DNA of 64,000 nucleotides, taken from Kribbella sandramycini. GTDB lineage: Bacteria > Actinomycetota > Actinomycetes > Propionibacteriales > Kribbellaceae. The stretch is from the NCBI RefSeq assembly GCF_013131805.1, contig NZ_JABJRC010000004.1, positions 62,001-126,000 of the forward strand. Direction: 5' to 3'. Shown here piece after piece: positions 51,722-59,935 of this stretch (position 1 is the first letter of the stretch; every line of letters begins with the position of its first letter). The notes under the pieces were generated by a model. The model was not told the origin of the DNA. It ran no database searches and was given only the letters and a program-made list of their open reading frames with translations. Position numbers and translations under genes: made by a program.

Positions 51722-52192
51722 ATGTTTCGTCGTCTGCCGGCCGTCGCGCTCGCCGCGGCCGCCCTCGTCGTCACCCCGCTGGTCGCCGCCTCCTCGGCGT
51801 CCGCCGCGCCGCTGAGCCAGTGCGACGCCGCGACATTCAAGAACGTCGGCGGCGGCTGGGAGGTGTTCGTCCCGAGCGTCTGGGAGTCCACCAGCACGAC
51901 CTGCAACCTCAAGTACGGCGATCTGCCGCACCGCGACCCGAACACGCCGTTCGGCGACCCGACCCGGGCGATCCAGGCGCTGCAGAGCAACCTGAACTAC
52001 TGCTACGGCGCGAAACTGGCCAAGGACGGCCGGTACGGCGCGCAGACGCGGGACGCCGTGAAGGCGGCCCAGAAGAAGCTCAAGCTGACCGCGGACGGTA
52101 TCTACGGCCCGCAGACCCGCTCGACGATGAAGTGGCGGATGTACAACCCGACCACGAAGACGTGGAGCCAGGCCTGCTACGACAAGCTCTGA
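51722..52192 (+). CDS. Secreted peptidoglycan-binding domain protein
   Basis: A 156-aa protein with a clear Sec signal peptide (MFRRLPAVALAAAALVV, cleavage after ASA). The mature protein is one PG_binding_1-like domain: AIQALQSNLNYCYG, DGRYGAQTRDAVKAAQKKL and DGIYGPQTRSTMKW. Four cysteines probably form two disulfides. It is single-domain, with no hydrolase attached. A paralogue follows after a strong terminator, so the two are transcribed separately. A cell-wall-binding role is inferred from the domain. Confidence 0.88.
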   Translation: MFRRLPAVALAAAALVVTPLVAASSASAAPLSQCDAATFKNVGGGWEVFVPSVWESTSTTCNLKYGDLPHRDPNTPFGDPTRAIQALQSNLNYCYGAKLAKDGRYGAQTRDAVKAAQKKLKLTADGIYGPQTRSTMKWRMYNPTTKTWSQACYDKL

Positions 52193-52219
52193 GGCTGTAA
52201 GCACCCGAGTACGGATAGT

Positions 52220-52262
52220 GGTCCCGCGCTGGCCTATTGCAGGCCGGCGTGGGACCGTTTTG
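52220..52262 (+). terminator. Terminator between the two peptidoglycan-binding genes
   Basis: A 16-bp stem (GGTCCCGCGCTGGCCT against AGGCCGGCGTGGGACC, two G-U pairs) with a five-base loop, followed by GTTTTG. Nothing else of note lies in this gap. Confidence 0.8.
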
Positions 52263-52294
52263 TTCGTCAGGACCGTCCCGTCCGAGGAGTGCCC

Positions 52295-52894
52295 ATGGCT
52301 TTCAGCCTGCCGAAGCTGCCGAAGTTCTCCGGCCGCACAATCGCGGTTCTCGCCGCGGTGGGCGCCCTGGGGGTCGGTGCGGTCGCGGCCGGCGCCTCCA
52401 AGGACCAGGCCGCCCCACCCAAGCCCGCTGGTGACGCCGGCAGCCAGGCGGCGGCTCCGCCCGCTGCGGACCCGCTGACCACCTCCGCCGAGGCCGCTGC
52501 GGCCGCTGAAGCGCGATTGGGCCAGTGCCGCGACGCCCGATTGGTGCCGGTCAACAAGACTTGGGGCATCCCACTGCCGTCCGTTCTGGGCAGCACCAGC
52601 ACCAACTGCAACCTCAAGTACGGCGACAACCCGCACCGCGGCTCCGACCGCTCAGGAAAGCCGGACACCGCCATCCAGGTGCTGCAGCGCAACCTGAACT
52701 CCTGCTACGGCAGCCGGCTCGCTGTCGACGGCATCTACGGCAAGAACACCCGTGCGGTGGTCAAGATGGTCCAGCGCAAGCACAAGATCATCGCCGACGG
52801 CATCTACGGGCCCAAGACCCGCTCCGCGATCAACTGGCGCCTCTACTCGTCGTCCACCCGGACGTGGAGCAAGACCTGTTCCAGCCCGCTCTAG
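52295..52894 (+). CDS. Membrane-anchored or secreted peptidoglycan-binding protein, paralogue
   Basis: A 199-aa paralogue of the preceding gene. Its N-terminus (KFSGRTIAVLAAVGALGVGA) is a signal peptide or anchor, and an Ala/Pro/Glu linker of about 55 residues precedes the PG-binding domain (AIQVLQRNLNSCYG, DGIYGKNTRAVV, DGIYGPKTRSAINWRL). The four cysteines are in the same places as in the neighbour. Shared STNCNLKYGD-like motifs show tandem duplication. The ATG follows GAGGAGTGCCC. Confidence 0.87.
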   Translation: MAFSLPKLPKFSGRTIAVLAAVGALGVGAVAAGASKDQAAPPKPAGDAGSQAAAPPAADPLTTSAEAAAAAEARLGQCRDARLVPVNKTWGIPLPSVLGSTSTNCNLKYGDNPHRGSDRSGKPDTAIQVLQRNLNSCYGSRLAVDGIYGKNTRAVVKMVQRKHKIIADGIYGPKTRSAINWRLYSSSTRTWSKTCSSPL

Positions 52895-52910
52895 CCCCTA
52901 AAGTGTGCGG

Positions 52911-54059
52911 GTGACTGTTTCGGCGCTTCTGGATGATGTCGGCGCCGAGGTGCTTGCTGCGGCTTGTTCCGAGTACGCCGTGGGCCGGGAGCTGCAGGTC
53001 GTCGAGAAGCTGCGGAAGCGGTACGACGGGGCGCTGGTGAGCGCTGCGGTGACGCAGGCGGCGCTGCGGGTTCGAGCCGTGGCCAAGTTCGGTGCGGACG
53101 CGGAGCGGATGTTCTTCACGCCGGACGGGTACGAGCAGGCGACTCGGACGACTGTCGGCGTCCACCGGGCCAGCCGGATCGCTGCGGCGTTGCCGGGCGC
53201 CAGTGTGATCGACCTGGGGTGTGGAATCGGCGGCGACCTGATCAGCGCAGCCCGCGCCGGACTGCGCGTCACCGGCGTCGAGCGGGACGCCGAGACGGCT
53301 GCGGCGGCCCGCGCCAACCTGGCCGCGCTGGGGCTGTCTGGCGAGGTAGTGGTCGGCGACGCGGAGTCGACCGACCTGGCGGCGTACGACGTGGTATTCG
53401 CAGACCCGGCGCGTCGGGCGGACGGACGGCGGGTGTTCGACCACAACGCCTATTCGCCGCCGTGGAGCTTTGTGTCCGCACTTCTGGAACGCACTGCCTG
53501 TGTGAAGGTCGCACCGGGGATTCCGCATGACGCAGTGCCTGCGGATGTCGAGGCGGAGTGGATCAGCGATGCCGGTGAGGTGAAGGAGGCAGCGCTGTGG
53601 TCGGGCGCCCTGTACGCCGGGGTTGCGCGTCGGGCGACGCTCCTACCAGGTGGTGCGACTGTGGGGACCGCACCAGAGGCCGTGGTCGGTCCGGTGGGCA
53701 GGTACCTCTACGAACCGGACGGCGCGGTCATTCGGGCCGGTCTGGTGACAGCGGTGGCAGCTGCGGTCGACGGATGGTTGTTGGATCCGCGGATCGCGTA
53801 CGTCACCTCTGACACTCTGACGCCGACCGCGTTCGCTTCGGCGTACGAGGTGGTCGAGGAACTGCCGTACAAGGAGAAGTCGCTGCGGGCCTGGGTCCGG
53901 ACGAACGGGATCGGGACGCTGGAGATCAAGAAGCGCGGCGTCGACGTCGACCCCGCCGTCCTCCGCAAGAAGCTGGGACCGAAGGGGACGGCCACCGCCA
54001 CACTGCTGATCACCCGGATCGGCCGCGACGCAGTCGCCTACTCCTGCCGGCGAATCTAG
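52911..54059 (+). CDS. Class I SAM-dependent methyltransferase with C-terminal THUMP-like domain
   Basis: A 382-aa protein. An N-terminal helical region (1-90) precedes a Rossmann methyltransferase domain with motif I VIDLGCGIGGDL and motif IV-like VFADPARR. The last 120 residues (EELPYKEKSLRAWVRTNGIGTLEIKKRGVDVDP...LGPKGT) match the THUMP-like domain of a widespread actinobacterial protein. DPxR and THUMP-like features suggest RNA methylation, target unknown. TAAAGT lies six bases before GTG 52911, so the start is probably leaderless there. Confidence 0.87.
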   Translation: MTVSALLDDVGAEVLAAACSEYAVGRELQVVEKLRKRYDGALVSAAVTQAALRVRAVAKFGADAERMFFTPDGYEQATRTTVGVHRASRIAAALPGASVIDLGCGIGGDLISAARAGLRVTGVERDAETAAAARANLAALGLSGEVVVGDAESTDLAAYDVVFADPARRADGRRVFDHNAYSPPWSFVSALLERTACVKVAPGIPHDAVPADVEAEWISDAGEVKEAALWSGALYAGVARRATLLPGGATVGTAPEAVVGPVGRYLYEPDGAVIRAGLVTAVAAAVDGWLLDPRIAYVTSDTLTPTAFASAYEVVEELPYKEKSLRAWVRTNGIGTLEIKKRGVDVDPAVLRKKLGPKGTATATLLITRIGRDAVAYSCRRI

Positions 54060-54499
54060 TCCGGCAGGTCGGCGATACGCTCCGCGAGGCGGCCCAGGGT
54101 GGCCAGCTCGGCCGGAGTGAGATGGTCGACGAATCGCTCCCGAACCGAGTCGAGATGACCGGGCGCGGCCTGCCGGAGCAGCTCCAGGCCGGCATCGGTC
54201 AGGTGGTAGATCGAGCCGCGCGCGTCGGCGGGATCCGGCTCGCGGGTGATCAGGCCGCGTGCCTCCATCCGGCCCGCGTGATGTGACAGCCGGCTGCGCG
54301 ACCACTGCATCTTGACCGCGAAATCCCGCAGGCCCCAGCGGTGGTCGGGCTGTTCGGACAGTGTGCTGAGCACCTCGTAGTCCGCGCTGGACAGGCCGAG
54401 CTGATTCAGATCCCGGGCCAGGCGGGACGGCAGCACGGTCAGGAAGCGGCGGACGGCACGCCAGGCCTGCTCCTCGTCGGCGGTCAACCAGCGGGTCAT
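54056..54499 (-). CDS. MarR family transcriptional regulator
   Basis: A 147-aa winged-helix regulator. The DNA-binding part reads LSSADYEVLSTLSEQPDHRWGLRDFAVKMQWSRSRLSHHAGRMEARGLITRE with wing DARGSIYHLTDAG. The size is normal. It is divergent from the FMN reductase-GNAT fusion, with two GACATGTC palindromes in between, so it most likely represses that gene and itself. The inducer is unknown; oxidants or quinones are plausible given a flavin reductase target. Confidence 0.9.
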   Translation of the reverse strand: MTRWLTADEEQAWRAVRRFLTVLPSRLARDLNQLGLSSADYEVLSTLSEQPDHRWGLRDFAVKMQWSRSRLSHHAGRMEARGLITREPDPADARGSIYHLTDAGLELLRQAAPGHLDSVRERFVDHLTPAELATLGRLAERIADLPD

Positions 54500-54514
54500 A
54501 CGGCATTCTAGCAT

Positions 54515-54560
54515 TTCTTTGACATGTCATAGAAATCTGTTAACTTCGTAGACATGTCAA
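54515..54560. promoter_or_regulatory. Double GACATGTC operator
   Basis: GACATGTC occurs at 54521-54528 and 54551-54558, 30 bases apart, each flanked by TTTCTT/AAAGAAA-type bases. The second copy contains the ATG of the FMN reductase gene, so bound repressor would cover the start. The sites fit the adjacent MarR regulator. Confidence 0.8.
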
Positions 54561-55567
54561 AGAAAATCTTGCTGGTCGTCGCGAGCACCCGGCCCGGCCG
54601 CCTGGGCCCCGCCGTCGCGACGTGGTTCCAGCAGGCCGTGGCCACGGTTCCAGGCGCGGACCTCGAGATCGCCGACCTGGCTGCCGTCGGGTTGCCCTTC
54701 CTGGACGAACCGCTGCACCCGTCGACCGGGATCTATCACCACGAACACACCCGGCGCTGGAGCCGATTGGTGGACTCCGCCGACGGATTCGTCTTCGTGA
54801 CTCCGGAGTACAACTTCGGGATGCCTGCGACACTGAAGAACGCCTTCGACCACCTGAGCCGGGAGTGGGCCTGGAAGCCGTGCCTGTTCGTGGGCTACGG
54901 CAACACCTCCGCCGGCACCCGCGGCGTCCAGATGGCCCGCGAGGTCGCCGCGAATCTCCGGATGCCCGCAATCGGCGGTGACATCTACCTCCGCATCGCG
55001 GACGACGTCGCCAACGGGGCCGTGATCGACACCGAACGGCGTACCGCGCACGCACGCCACGCCTTCACGCAATTGATCCGCACCGCCGGCATCCTGCGCC
55101 CGCTCCGAACCGAGGACGGCCAGATCACCCGCGCGACGTACGCCGACGCCGCCGAACTCACCGTCCTGCAACGCGCCTGCTGGGTCGACGAAGCGATCGC
55201 CAACCAAACCCTCGACCTGCCGGCCCTGCACGAATCGCTCGAACAGGTCAGCTCAGGGCTGGACGACTGGACAGTCTGGGTGATCCGGGCCGGCGGCCGT
55301 TTGGTGGCATCGGCCCGGGCTCGTCGCGAGGGCGACGCCTGGCAGATCGGCCGCTTGATGGTCGCGCCCGACCACCGCCATCGCGGCCTCGGCCGGCAGT
55401 TGCTCGCCCACGCCGAGCAGGCGGCACCACCTGGAACGCAGACGATCACGCTCTCCACAGGGGCCCACAGCTCCCGCAATCAGGCGCTGTACCGGCAGGC
55501 GGGTTACGAACTCACCGCCGACGGGCCCGCCGGGACGGTTTCACTACGCAAGGCGCACGCGAGCTAG
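54554..55567 (+). CDS. NADPH-dependent FMN reductase fused to GNAT acetyltransferase
   Basis: A 337-aa fusion. Residues 1-185 are a flavodoxin-like NAD(P)H:FMN/quinone reductase with STRPGRLGPAVATW and the family hallmark TPEYNFGMPATLKNAFDHLS. Residues 190-337 are a GNAT domain with the acetyl-CoA loop VAPDHRHRGLGRQLL and the end NQALYRQAGYEL. Both domains look intact. The pairing suggests reduction and acetylation of the same xenobiotic, which is inference. Expression is probably controlled by the divergent MarR gene. Confidence 0.88.
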   Translation: MSKKILLVVASTRPGRLGPAVATWFQQAVATVPGADLEIADLAAVGLPFLDEPLHPSTGIYHHEHTRRWSRLVDSADGFVFVTPEYNFGMPATLKNAFDHLSREWAWKPCLFVGYGNTSAGTRGVQMAREVAANLRMPAIGGDIYLRIADDVANGAVIDTERRTAHARHAFTQLIRTAGILRPLRTEDGQITRATYADAAELTVLQRACWVDEAIANQTLDLPALHESLEQVSSGLDDWTVWVIRAGGRLVASARARREGDAWQIGRLMVAPDHRHRGLGRQLLAHAEQAAPPGTQTITLSTGAHSSRNQALYRQAGYELTADGPAGTVSLRKAHAS

Positions 55568-55689
55568 GACTTGCGCTTGAGGTGTATTCGAACATATGAT
55601 CGATACGCGAGCGGGTCTTCGGGAGACTGGCCGGCGGGCGAGGTGCTGCGTCCAGCTGATGCCCTCTTCCGGAGGCCCGCCACTAACTT

Positions 55690-56412
55690 TTACACCCGGA
55701 TCCGCTCACGGACCGGCATCCGCAGTCGCGCCCAAGCAATCTGCAACACCGCGGGTGCCGAACCACGCGCCGGCCCCGCCGGCCACACCCGGTCCTTCTC
55801 CTCACCAACTGCGCCGCTCAGCACCTCCTGGACGAAGGTGGTGACGATGGTGTTCCAGTCCTCGGCGCGCCGCAGCATCGCGTGCGTCTCGCCGTCCAAC
55901 AGGTGCACAGTCACCGGTGTCCCCGCCGCCCGCAAGCGGTTCGCGTACGCAACCGTCCCCTTCGGCGACGTCACCCGATCATCGTTGCCATGAGCAAACG
56001 TCACCGGCGGCCGAAGTGCGCTCAACGGCTCGTCAACCGGTAACCAGGGCGCCAGCCCCAGTACCCCGGCCACCCGAGGGTGCGCTCCCGCCGCAACCAC
56101 CGCGCGCCCACCCATCGAATGCCCCACCAACACAACCCGCTCGAACCGCCCCGGCAGGCCGTCAAGCACAGCTCGAAGGTCCACGGCAGCGTCGCCGGCT
56201 GCGTTCCAGCCGCGGTGGCGGTAGCGGAGGAGGCCGATGGCGGCTGCGGGGGCAGCGGTGCGGGCGGCGGTGGCGAAGGGGTGGAGACGAAGGATGGGCG
56301 GGCGCCAGGGGCCGGGGGTTTTGGTGGAGTGTTCGTAGCCGCCGTGGGCGAGGAGGATGAGGGTGGTGGCGGCGGGTGGATTGTGGACGAGGTCCACGCC
56401 GGGGCGGTTCAC
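55690..56412 (-). CDS. Alpha/beta hydrolase (dienelactone hydrolase-like fold)
   Basis: A 240-aa hydrolase. The oxyanion region is LILLAHGGYEHS, the nucleophile elbow GHSMGGRAVV, the Asp near HGNDDRVTSP and the His in LLDGETHAMLRR, giving a full Ser-Asp-His triad. The start is GTG overlapping the stop of the upstream GNAT gene (GTGA). It is the last gene of the tsa-linked minus-strand cluster. The substrate is unknown. Confidence 0.83.
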   Translation of the reverse strand: MNRPGVDLVHNPPAATTLILLAHGGYEHSTKTPGPWRPPILRLHPFATAARTAAPAAAIGLLRYRHRGWNAAGDAAVDLRAVLDGLPGRFERVVLVGHSMGGRAVVAAGAHPRVAGVLGLAPWLPVDEPLSALRPPVTFAHGNDDRVTSPKGTVAYANRLRAAGTPVTVHLLDGETHAMLRRAEDWNTIVTTFVQEVLSGAVGEEKDRVWPAGPARGSAPAVLQIAWARLRMPVRERIRV

Positions 56413-56849
56413 CGGTAGAGGTCGGTGGGTTTGTGGCGGAGCGCCATGACGTTGCCGGGGTCGACTTCGGTGAAGCCGTGGCGGCGGTAGAGCTCGTGGG
56501 CGTCGTTGGTGGCGAGCATCATGCTGCGCAGGCCCTGGAGCTCGGGGTGTTCGAGGAGCGTGGCGACGACGAACTTGCCGAGGCCGTGGCCCTGGTACTC
56601 GGGGAGGACGAAGACGTCGGCGATCCAGGCGAACGTCGTCCGGTCGGTGACTGCGCGGGCGAAGGCGACCAAGGCGCCGTCCGCAGCGTAGACGCCGACA
56701 TTCAGCGAGCCGGCCAGCGCCTGGGCCACCAGCTCCCGCGGGATGCCGGTCGCCCAGTACGACGTACTCAGGAAGCCGTGGACGACGTCGACGTCGATCC
56801 GCGCGAGGTCGTCGTCCGCCTCGAAACCGCCCGGGTGTGTCCACTTCAC
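56409..56849 (-). CDS. GNAT-family N-acetyltransferase
   Basis: A 146-aa acetyltransferase with VDVVHGFLSTSYWATGIP, strand FAWIADVFVLPEYQGHGLGKFVV (the acetyl-CoA loop) and ELYRRHGFTEV. It resembles the YitI/aminoglycoside-like single-domain group. GTG start overlaps the tsaD stop and its own stop overlaps the hydrolase start, so it is translationally coupled on both sides. A link to t6A synthesis is not implied by its sequence. Confidence 0.87.
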   Translation of the reverse strand: MKWTHPGGFEADDDLARIDVDVVHGFLSTSYWATGIPRELVAQALAGSLNVGVYAADGALVAFARAVTDRTTFAWIADVFVLPEYQGHGLGKFVVATLLEHPELQGLRSMMLATNDAHELYRRHGFTEVDPGNVMALRHKPTDLYR

Positions 56850-57901
56850 TTGTTCAGCACCTCCGTGATCGGCATCGACGAGTCAGCCGGCAGACCGAGC
56901 GGCGACGGCGCCTTCCCGGCGCGGACCAGCTCGGAGCCGAGCGCCGCGACCATCGCGCCGTTGTCGGTACACAGCCCCGGCCGCGGCACCCGCACCGCGA
57001 TCCCGGCCGCGCTGCACCGCTCCTCGGCCATCTGCCGCAGCCGCGAGTTCGCCGCGACGCCGCCACCGATCAACAGATGCTCGAACCCGCGGTCCTTGCA
57101 CGCGTCGATCGCCTTCCGCGTCAGCACATCACACACCGCCTCCTGAAAGGCCGCGGCGACGTGGTTGACCGGCACGTCCTCGCCGTCCCGCCGCTTCGCC
57201 TCGACCCAGCGCGCGACCGCGGTCTTCAGCCCGGAGAACGAGAAATCGAACCGGTGCCGCTCGAGATCGCGCTGCGACGTCAGCCCGCGCGGGAACCGCA
57301 CGTACGCCCGGTCGCCGCCGTCCTGCGCGGCCTTGTCGACATAAGGCCCACCGGGGAACGGCAGCCCGAGCACGCGCGCAACCTTGTCGAACGCCTCCCC
57401 GGCCGCGTCGTCGATCGTGCTACCCATCGGCGTCACGCCCTCGGTGATGTCCTCGACGGCGAGCAGCGAAGAGTGCCCACCCGAGACGAGCATCGCGACA
57501 CAGCCCTTCGGCAGGTCACCGTGCTCCAGCGTGTCGACCGCGACATGCGCGGCCAGGTGGTTCACGCCGTACAGCGGCTTGTCGAGCGACAGCGCCAGGC
57601 CCTTCGCCGCGGCGACGCCGACCAGCAGCGCGCCGGCCAGACCGGGCCCGCTGGTGACCGCGACGGCGTCCACATCGGCCGGCTTGATCCCGGCCGTCTC
57701 GCAGGCGCGCCGGATCGTCGGCACCATCGCCTCCAGGTGCGCCCGGCTGGCCACCTCCGGTACGACGCCGCCGAACCGCGCATGCTCCTCGACACTGGAG
57801 GCGATCGCGTCGGCGAGCAACGTCTGCCCGCGCACGATACCGACGCCGGTCTCGTCACACGACGTCTCGATCCCGAGGATCAGAGGCTCTTCCTTGCTCA
57901 C
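56846..57901 (-). CDS. tsaD: tRNA N6-adenosine threonylcarbamoyltransferase TsaD
   Basis: A 351-aa ASKHA-fold enzyme that transfers the threonylcarbamoyl group to A37 of ANN-decoding tRNAs. It shows ILGIETSCDETGVGIV, the metal-site HLAAHV, VSGGHSSL, GEAFDKVARVLGLPFPGGP and LLIGGGVAANSRLR. The start is a GTG overlapping the rimI stop. The order tsaE-tsaB-rimI-tsaD is the standard actinobacterial one. Confidence 0.97.
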   Translation of the reverse strand: MSKEEPLILGIETSCDETGVGIVRGQTLLADAIASSVEEHARFGGVVPEVASRAHLEAMVPTIRRACETAGIKPADVDAVAVTSGPGLAGALLVGVAAAKGLALSLDKPLYGVNHLAAHVAVDTLEHGDLPKGCVAMLVSGGHSSLLAVEDITEGVTPMGSTIDDAAGEAFDKVARVLGLPFPGGPYVDKAAQDGGDRAYVRFPRGLTSQRDLERHRFDFSFSGLKTAVARWVEAKRRDGEDVPVNHVAAAFQEAVCDVLTRKAIDACKDRGFEHLLIGGGVAANSRLRQMAEERCSAAGIAVRVPRPGLCTDNGAMVAALGSELVRAGKAPSPLGLPADSSMPITEVLNK

Positions 57902-58341
57902 GCTGTCTCCCGCCACCGCATGATCACCGCATCTTCGCCACCGGCGTAGTACCCGCGCCGCCGGCTGATCTGTTCGAACCCGTACCCGCCGTACAGGGCG
58001 ATCGCCGACTCGTTGCCCGCGGCAACCTCCAGCAGGACCGTCCGCCCGGCGCACCGCTCCAGCGCCGCCGCCATCAACTGCCGCCCGATCCCGGTACGCC
58101 GTTCCTCCGGCCGGACCGCGATCCGCAGCAACTCGACCACGTCGACCTCGACCGGCGGCACCAGCAGCACCACGTACCCGACGACGTCCCCTTCGTCCGC
58201 CACCAGGATCACCCGATCCGCCCGCGCGAACTCCGACGACCAACTGACGGTACTCCAGGCCTCCGCCCCGAAACACGCCGCGTCCAGCCCGCTCACCGCG
58301 TCGAGGTCCGCCGCGACGGCAGGCCGAATCGCAGGTCTCAC
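57898..58341 (-). CDS. rimI: Ribosomal-protein-S18-alanine N-acetyltransferase RimI
   Basis: A 147-aa GNAT enzyme with LLRIAVRPEERRTGIGRQLM, LLEVAAGNESAIALYGGYGFEQISRRRGYY, the last block being diagnostic for RimI. It acetylates the N-terminus of ribosomal protein S18 and possibly others. GTGA overlaps with tsaB upstream and tsaD downstream fix it in the operon. Confidence 0.93.
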   Translation of the reverse strand: MRPAIRPAVAADLDAVSGLDAACFGAEAWSTVSWSSEFARADRVILVADEGDVVGYVVLLVPPVEVDVVELLRIAVRPEERRTGIGRQLMAAALERCAGRTVLLEVAAGNESAIALYGGYGFEQISRRRGYYAGGEDAVIMRWRETA

Positions 58342-59000
58342 AGCACGCTCTTGGGCCCGGCCGACATAGTGACATCCGGCCGCCGCAGGTACAGCGGCGT
58401 CGGCGGCACGATCTCCAGGGTGCCGGTGGCAACCCCATGCGCAAGGACCTCGGCCGACGGGTACTCGACGACGCCTTCGGCCGGTACGCCGAGCGTCTCG
58501 CCGTACAGCACCGCGCCCCGCCCGATCACCGGCAACCCGGACAGCACATGCGCGACGTCGGCCGGCTTGTCGACCGCGGGCCCCTCCAACCGGCGGCGGC
58601 TGCCATCGGCCGCCGGGCCGTCGTACAGTGCCCAGTAGACCTCCTTGCGCCGCGCATCCGTCGCGACGGCGACCGGAAGGGCCAAGGCGGACTGCCGGGC
58701 CAGGATGTCGAGGCTGCAGACACCCGCGACCTCGATCCCGAGGACGTCGGCCATCGTGCGCGCGGTGACCAGGCCGACCCGGAGGCCGGTGAACGGCCCC
58801 GGCCCGACGCCGACGGCGATCCGGCTCAGCTCGCGGGCCGTGCAGCCCGCGGTCTCCAGCGCGGCCGCGATCGCGGGGGCGAGCAGCTCGCCGTGCCGCA
58901 GCGCGTCCACCGTGGTCGAGGAGGCGGCGATCGCGCCGGTGACCGGATCCGCGACCGCGACGGTCACGGCCGCGCTCGACGTGTCGAAAGCAAGCAGCAT
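58338..59000 (-). CDS. tsaB: tRNA t6A biosynthesis protein TsaB
   Basis: A 220-aa TsaD paralogue that forms the TsaB-TsaD-TsaE complex for t6A synthesis. The start MLLAFDTSSAAVTVAV and the block VGVGPGPFTGLRVGL are characteristic. It lacks the metal-binding His of TsaD, as is normal. It follows the tsaE-fusion gene after one base and overlaps rimI. Confidence 0.94.
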   Translation of the reverse strand: MLLAFDTSSAAVTVAVADPVTGAIAASSTTVDALRHGELLAPAIAAALETAGCTARELSRIAVGVGPGPFTGLRVGLVTARTMADVLGIEVAGVCSLDILARQSALALPVAVATDARRKEVYWALYDGPAADGSRRRLEGPAVDKPADVAHVLSGLPVIGRGAVLYGETLGVPAEGVVEYPSAEVLAHGVATGTLEIVPPTPLYLRRPDVTMSAGPKSVL

Positions 59001-59001
59001 G

Positions 59002-59928
59002 TCAGTTCTTCTCCAGTACGGACACGCGAACGCCGGACGCCGCCCAGCGCGGACCCACCGGGGTGATCCGCAACTGCCGGGTCTCGTCGGTGTCGTCATC
59101 GCCTCGGGTCACCACGACGTCCAGCCGGTCCGGCGCGAGCGCCTCGGCCAAACCGTGACCCCACTCGACCACGGTGACCGCGTCGTCCAGGCTCGCATCC
59201 AGATCGAGGTCGTCCAGCTCGGCGAAACCGCCCAGCCGGTAGGCGTCCACATGGACGAGCGCGGGCCCTCCGACCAGCGACGGGTGCACGCGGGAGATCA
59301 CGAACGTCGGCGACGTGATGTCGCCACGCACCTTCAGCCCCGCGCCGAGCCCCTGGGTGAACGTCGTCTTCCCGGCGCCGAGATCCCCGGACAGCACCAG
59401 AACGTCGCCCGCGCGCAGCTGACCCGCGAGCTCCGCCGCGATCGCCCGCATGTCCTCGGCCGTCGGCACCGTCCGCTCGATCGGCATCGCCTTGGCGTGG
59501 ATCAGGTTGTGGTCCTGCCGCTCGACGACGGAGTACCCGCGCCGGCGCCAGAACTCGACGGTGTCAGGCAGCTCGACCCGCGCCACCAGCCGGACCCGCG
59601 CCAGCCCGCGCCGGACGGCGACCTCCTCGGCGCAGCCGACCATCGCGGACGCGACCCCGCGGGCCTGGTGCCGGGGGTCGACCGAGACGCGGCGCAGGTT
59701 CAGCACCTCACCCTCGACCTCGAACAGGACGGCGCCGGCCGGGGCGCCGTCGATCAGCACCAGCAGCCCGCCGTGTTTCTCGACGGCCGCGCCGACCGTC
59801 GCGGCGTTCTCGGACAGCGCCGTCGACGGCGGGTCCAGAACCCGGCGCGCGGCGAACGCGTGATGGATCACCGCGACGATGTCGGCCACGTGCTCGGACG
59901 TCGCGTCGACGACGTGCAAATCGGTCAT
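59002..59928 (-). CDS. tsaE: GNAT domain fused to tRNA t6A ATPase TsaE
   Basis: A 308-aa fusion. Residues 1-150 are a GNAT acetyltransferase with RRVSVDPRHQARGVASAMV and FWRRRGYSV. Residues 152-308 are TsaE: Walker A SGDLGAGKTTF, then the switch-like DITSPTFV, the HVDAYRL block and VVEWGH, the family hallmarks. TsaE alone is usually about 150 residues. The ATPase drives cycling of the TsaBD complex; the added GNAT domain has unknown substrate. It is first of the tsa genes here. Confidence 0.92.
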   Translation of the reverse strand: MTDLHVVDATSEHVADIVAVIHHAFAARRVLDPPSTALSENAATVGAAVEKHGGLLVLIDGAPAGAVLFEVEGEVLNLRRVSVDPRHQARGVASAMVGCAEEVAVRRGLARVRLVARVELPDTVEFWRRRGYSVVERQDHNLIHAKAMPIERTVPTAEDMRAIAAELAGQLRAGDVLVLSGDLGAGKTTFTQGLGAGLKVRGDITSPTFVISRVHPSLVGGPALVHVDAYRLGGFAELDDLDLDASLDDAVTVVEWGHGLAEALAPDRLDVVVTRGDDDTDETRQLRITPVGPRWAASGVRVSVLEKN

Positions 59929-59935
59929 GCCACCC

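Noticed and set aside
55588..55605. LexA-like sequence TCGAACATATGATCGA
   Set aside because: One half-site is imperfect and it lies between convergent gene ends, with no credible gene starting from it. The + strand frames starting near 55571 and 55596 have no recognisable content.
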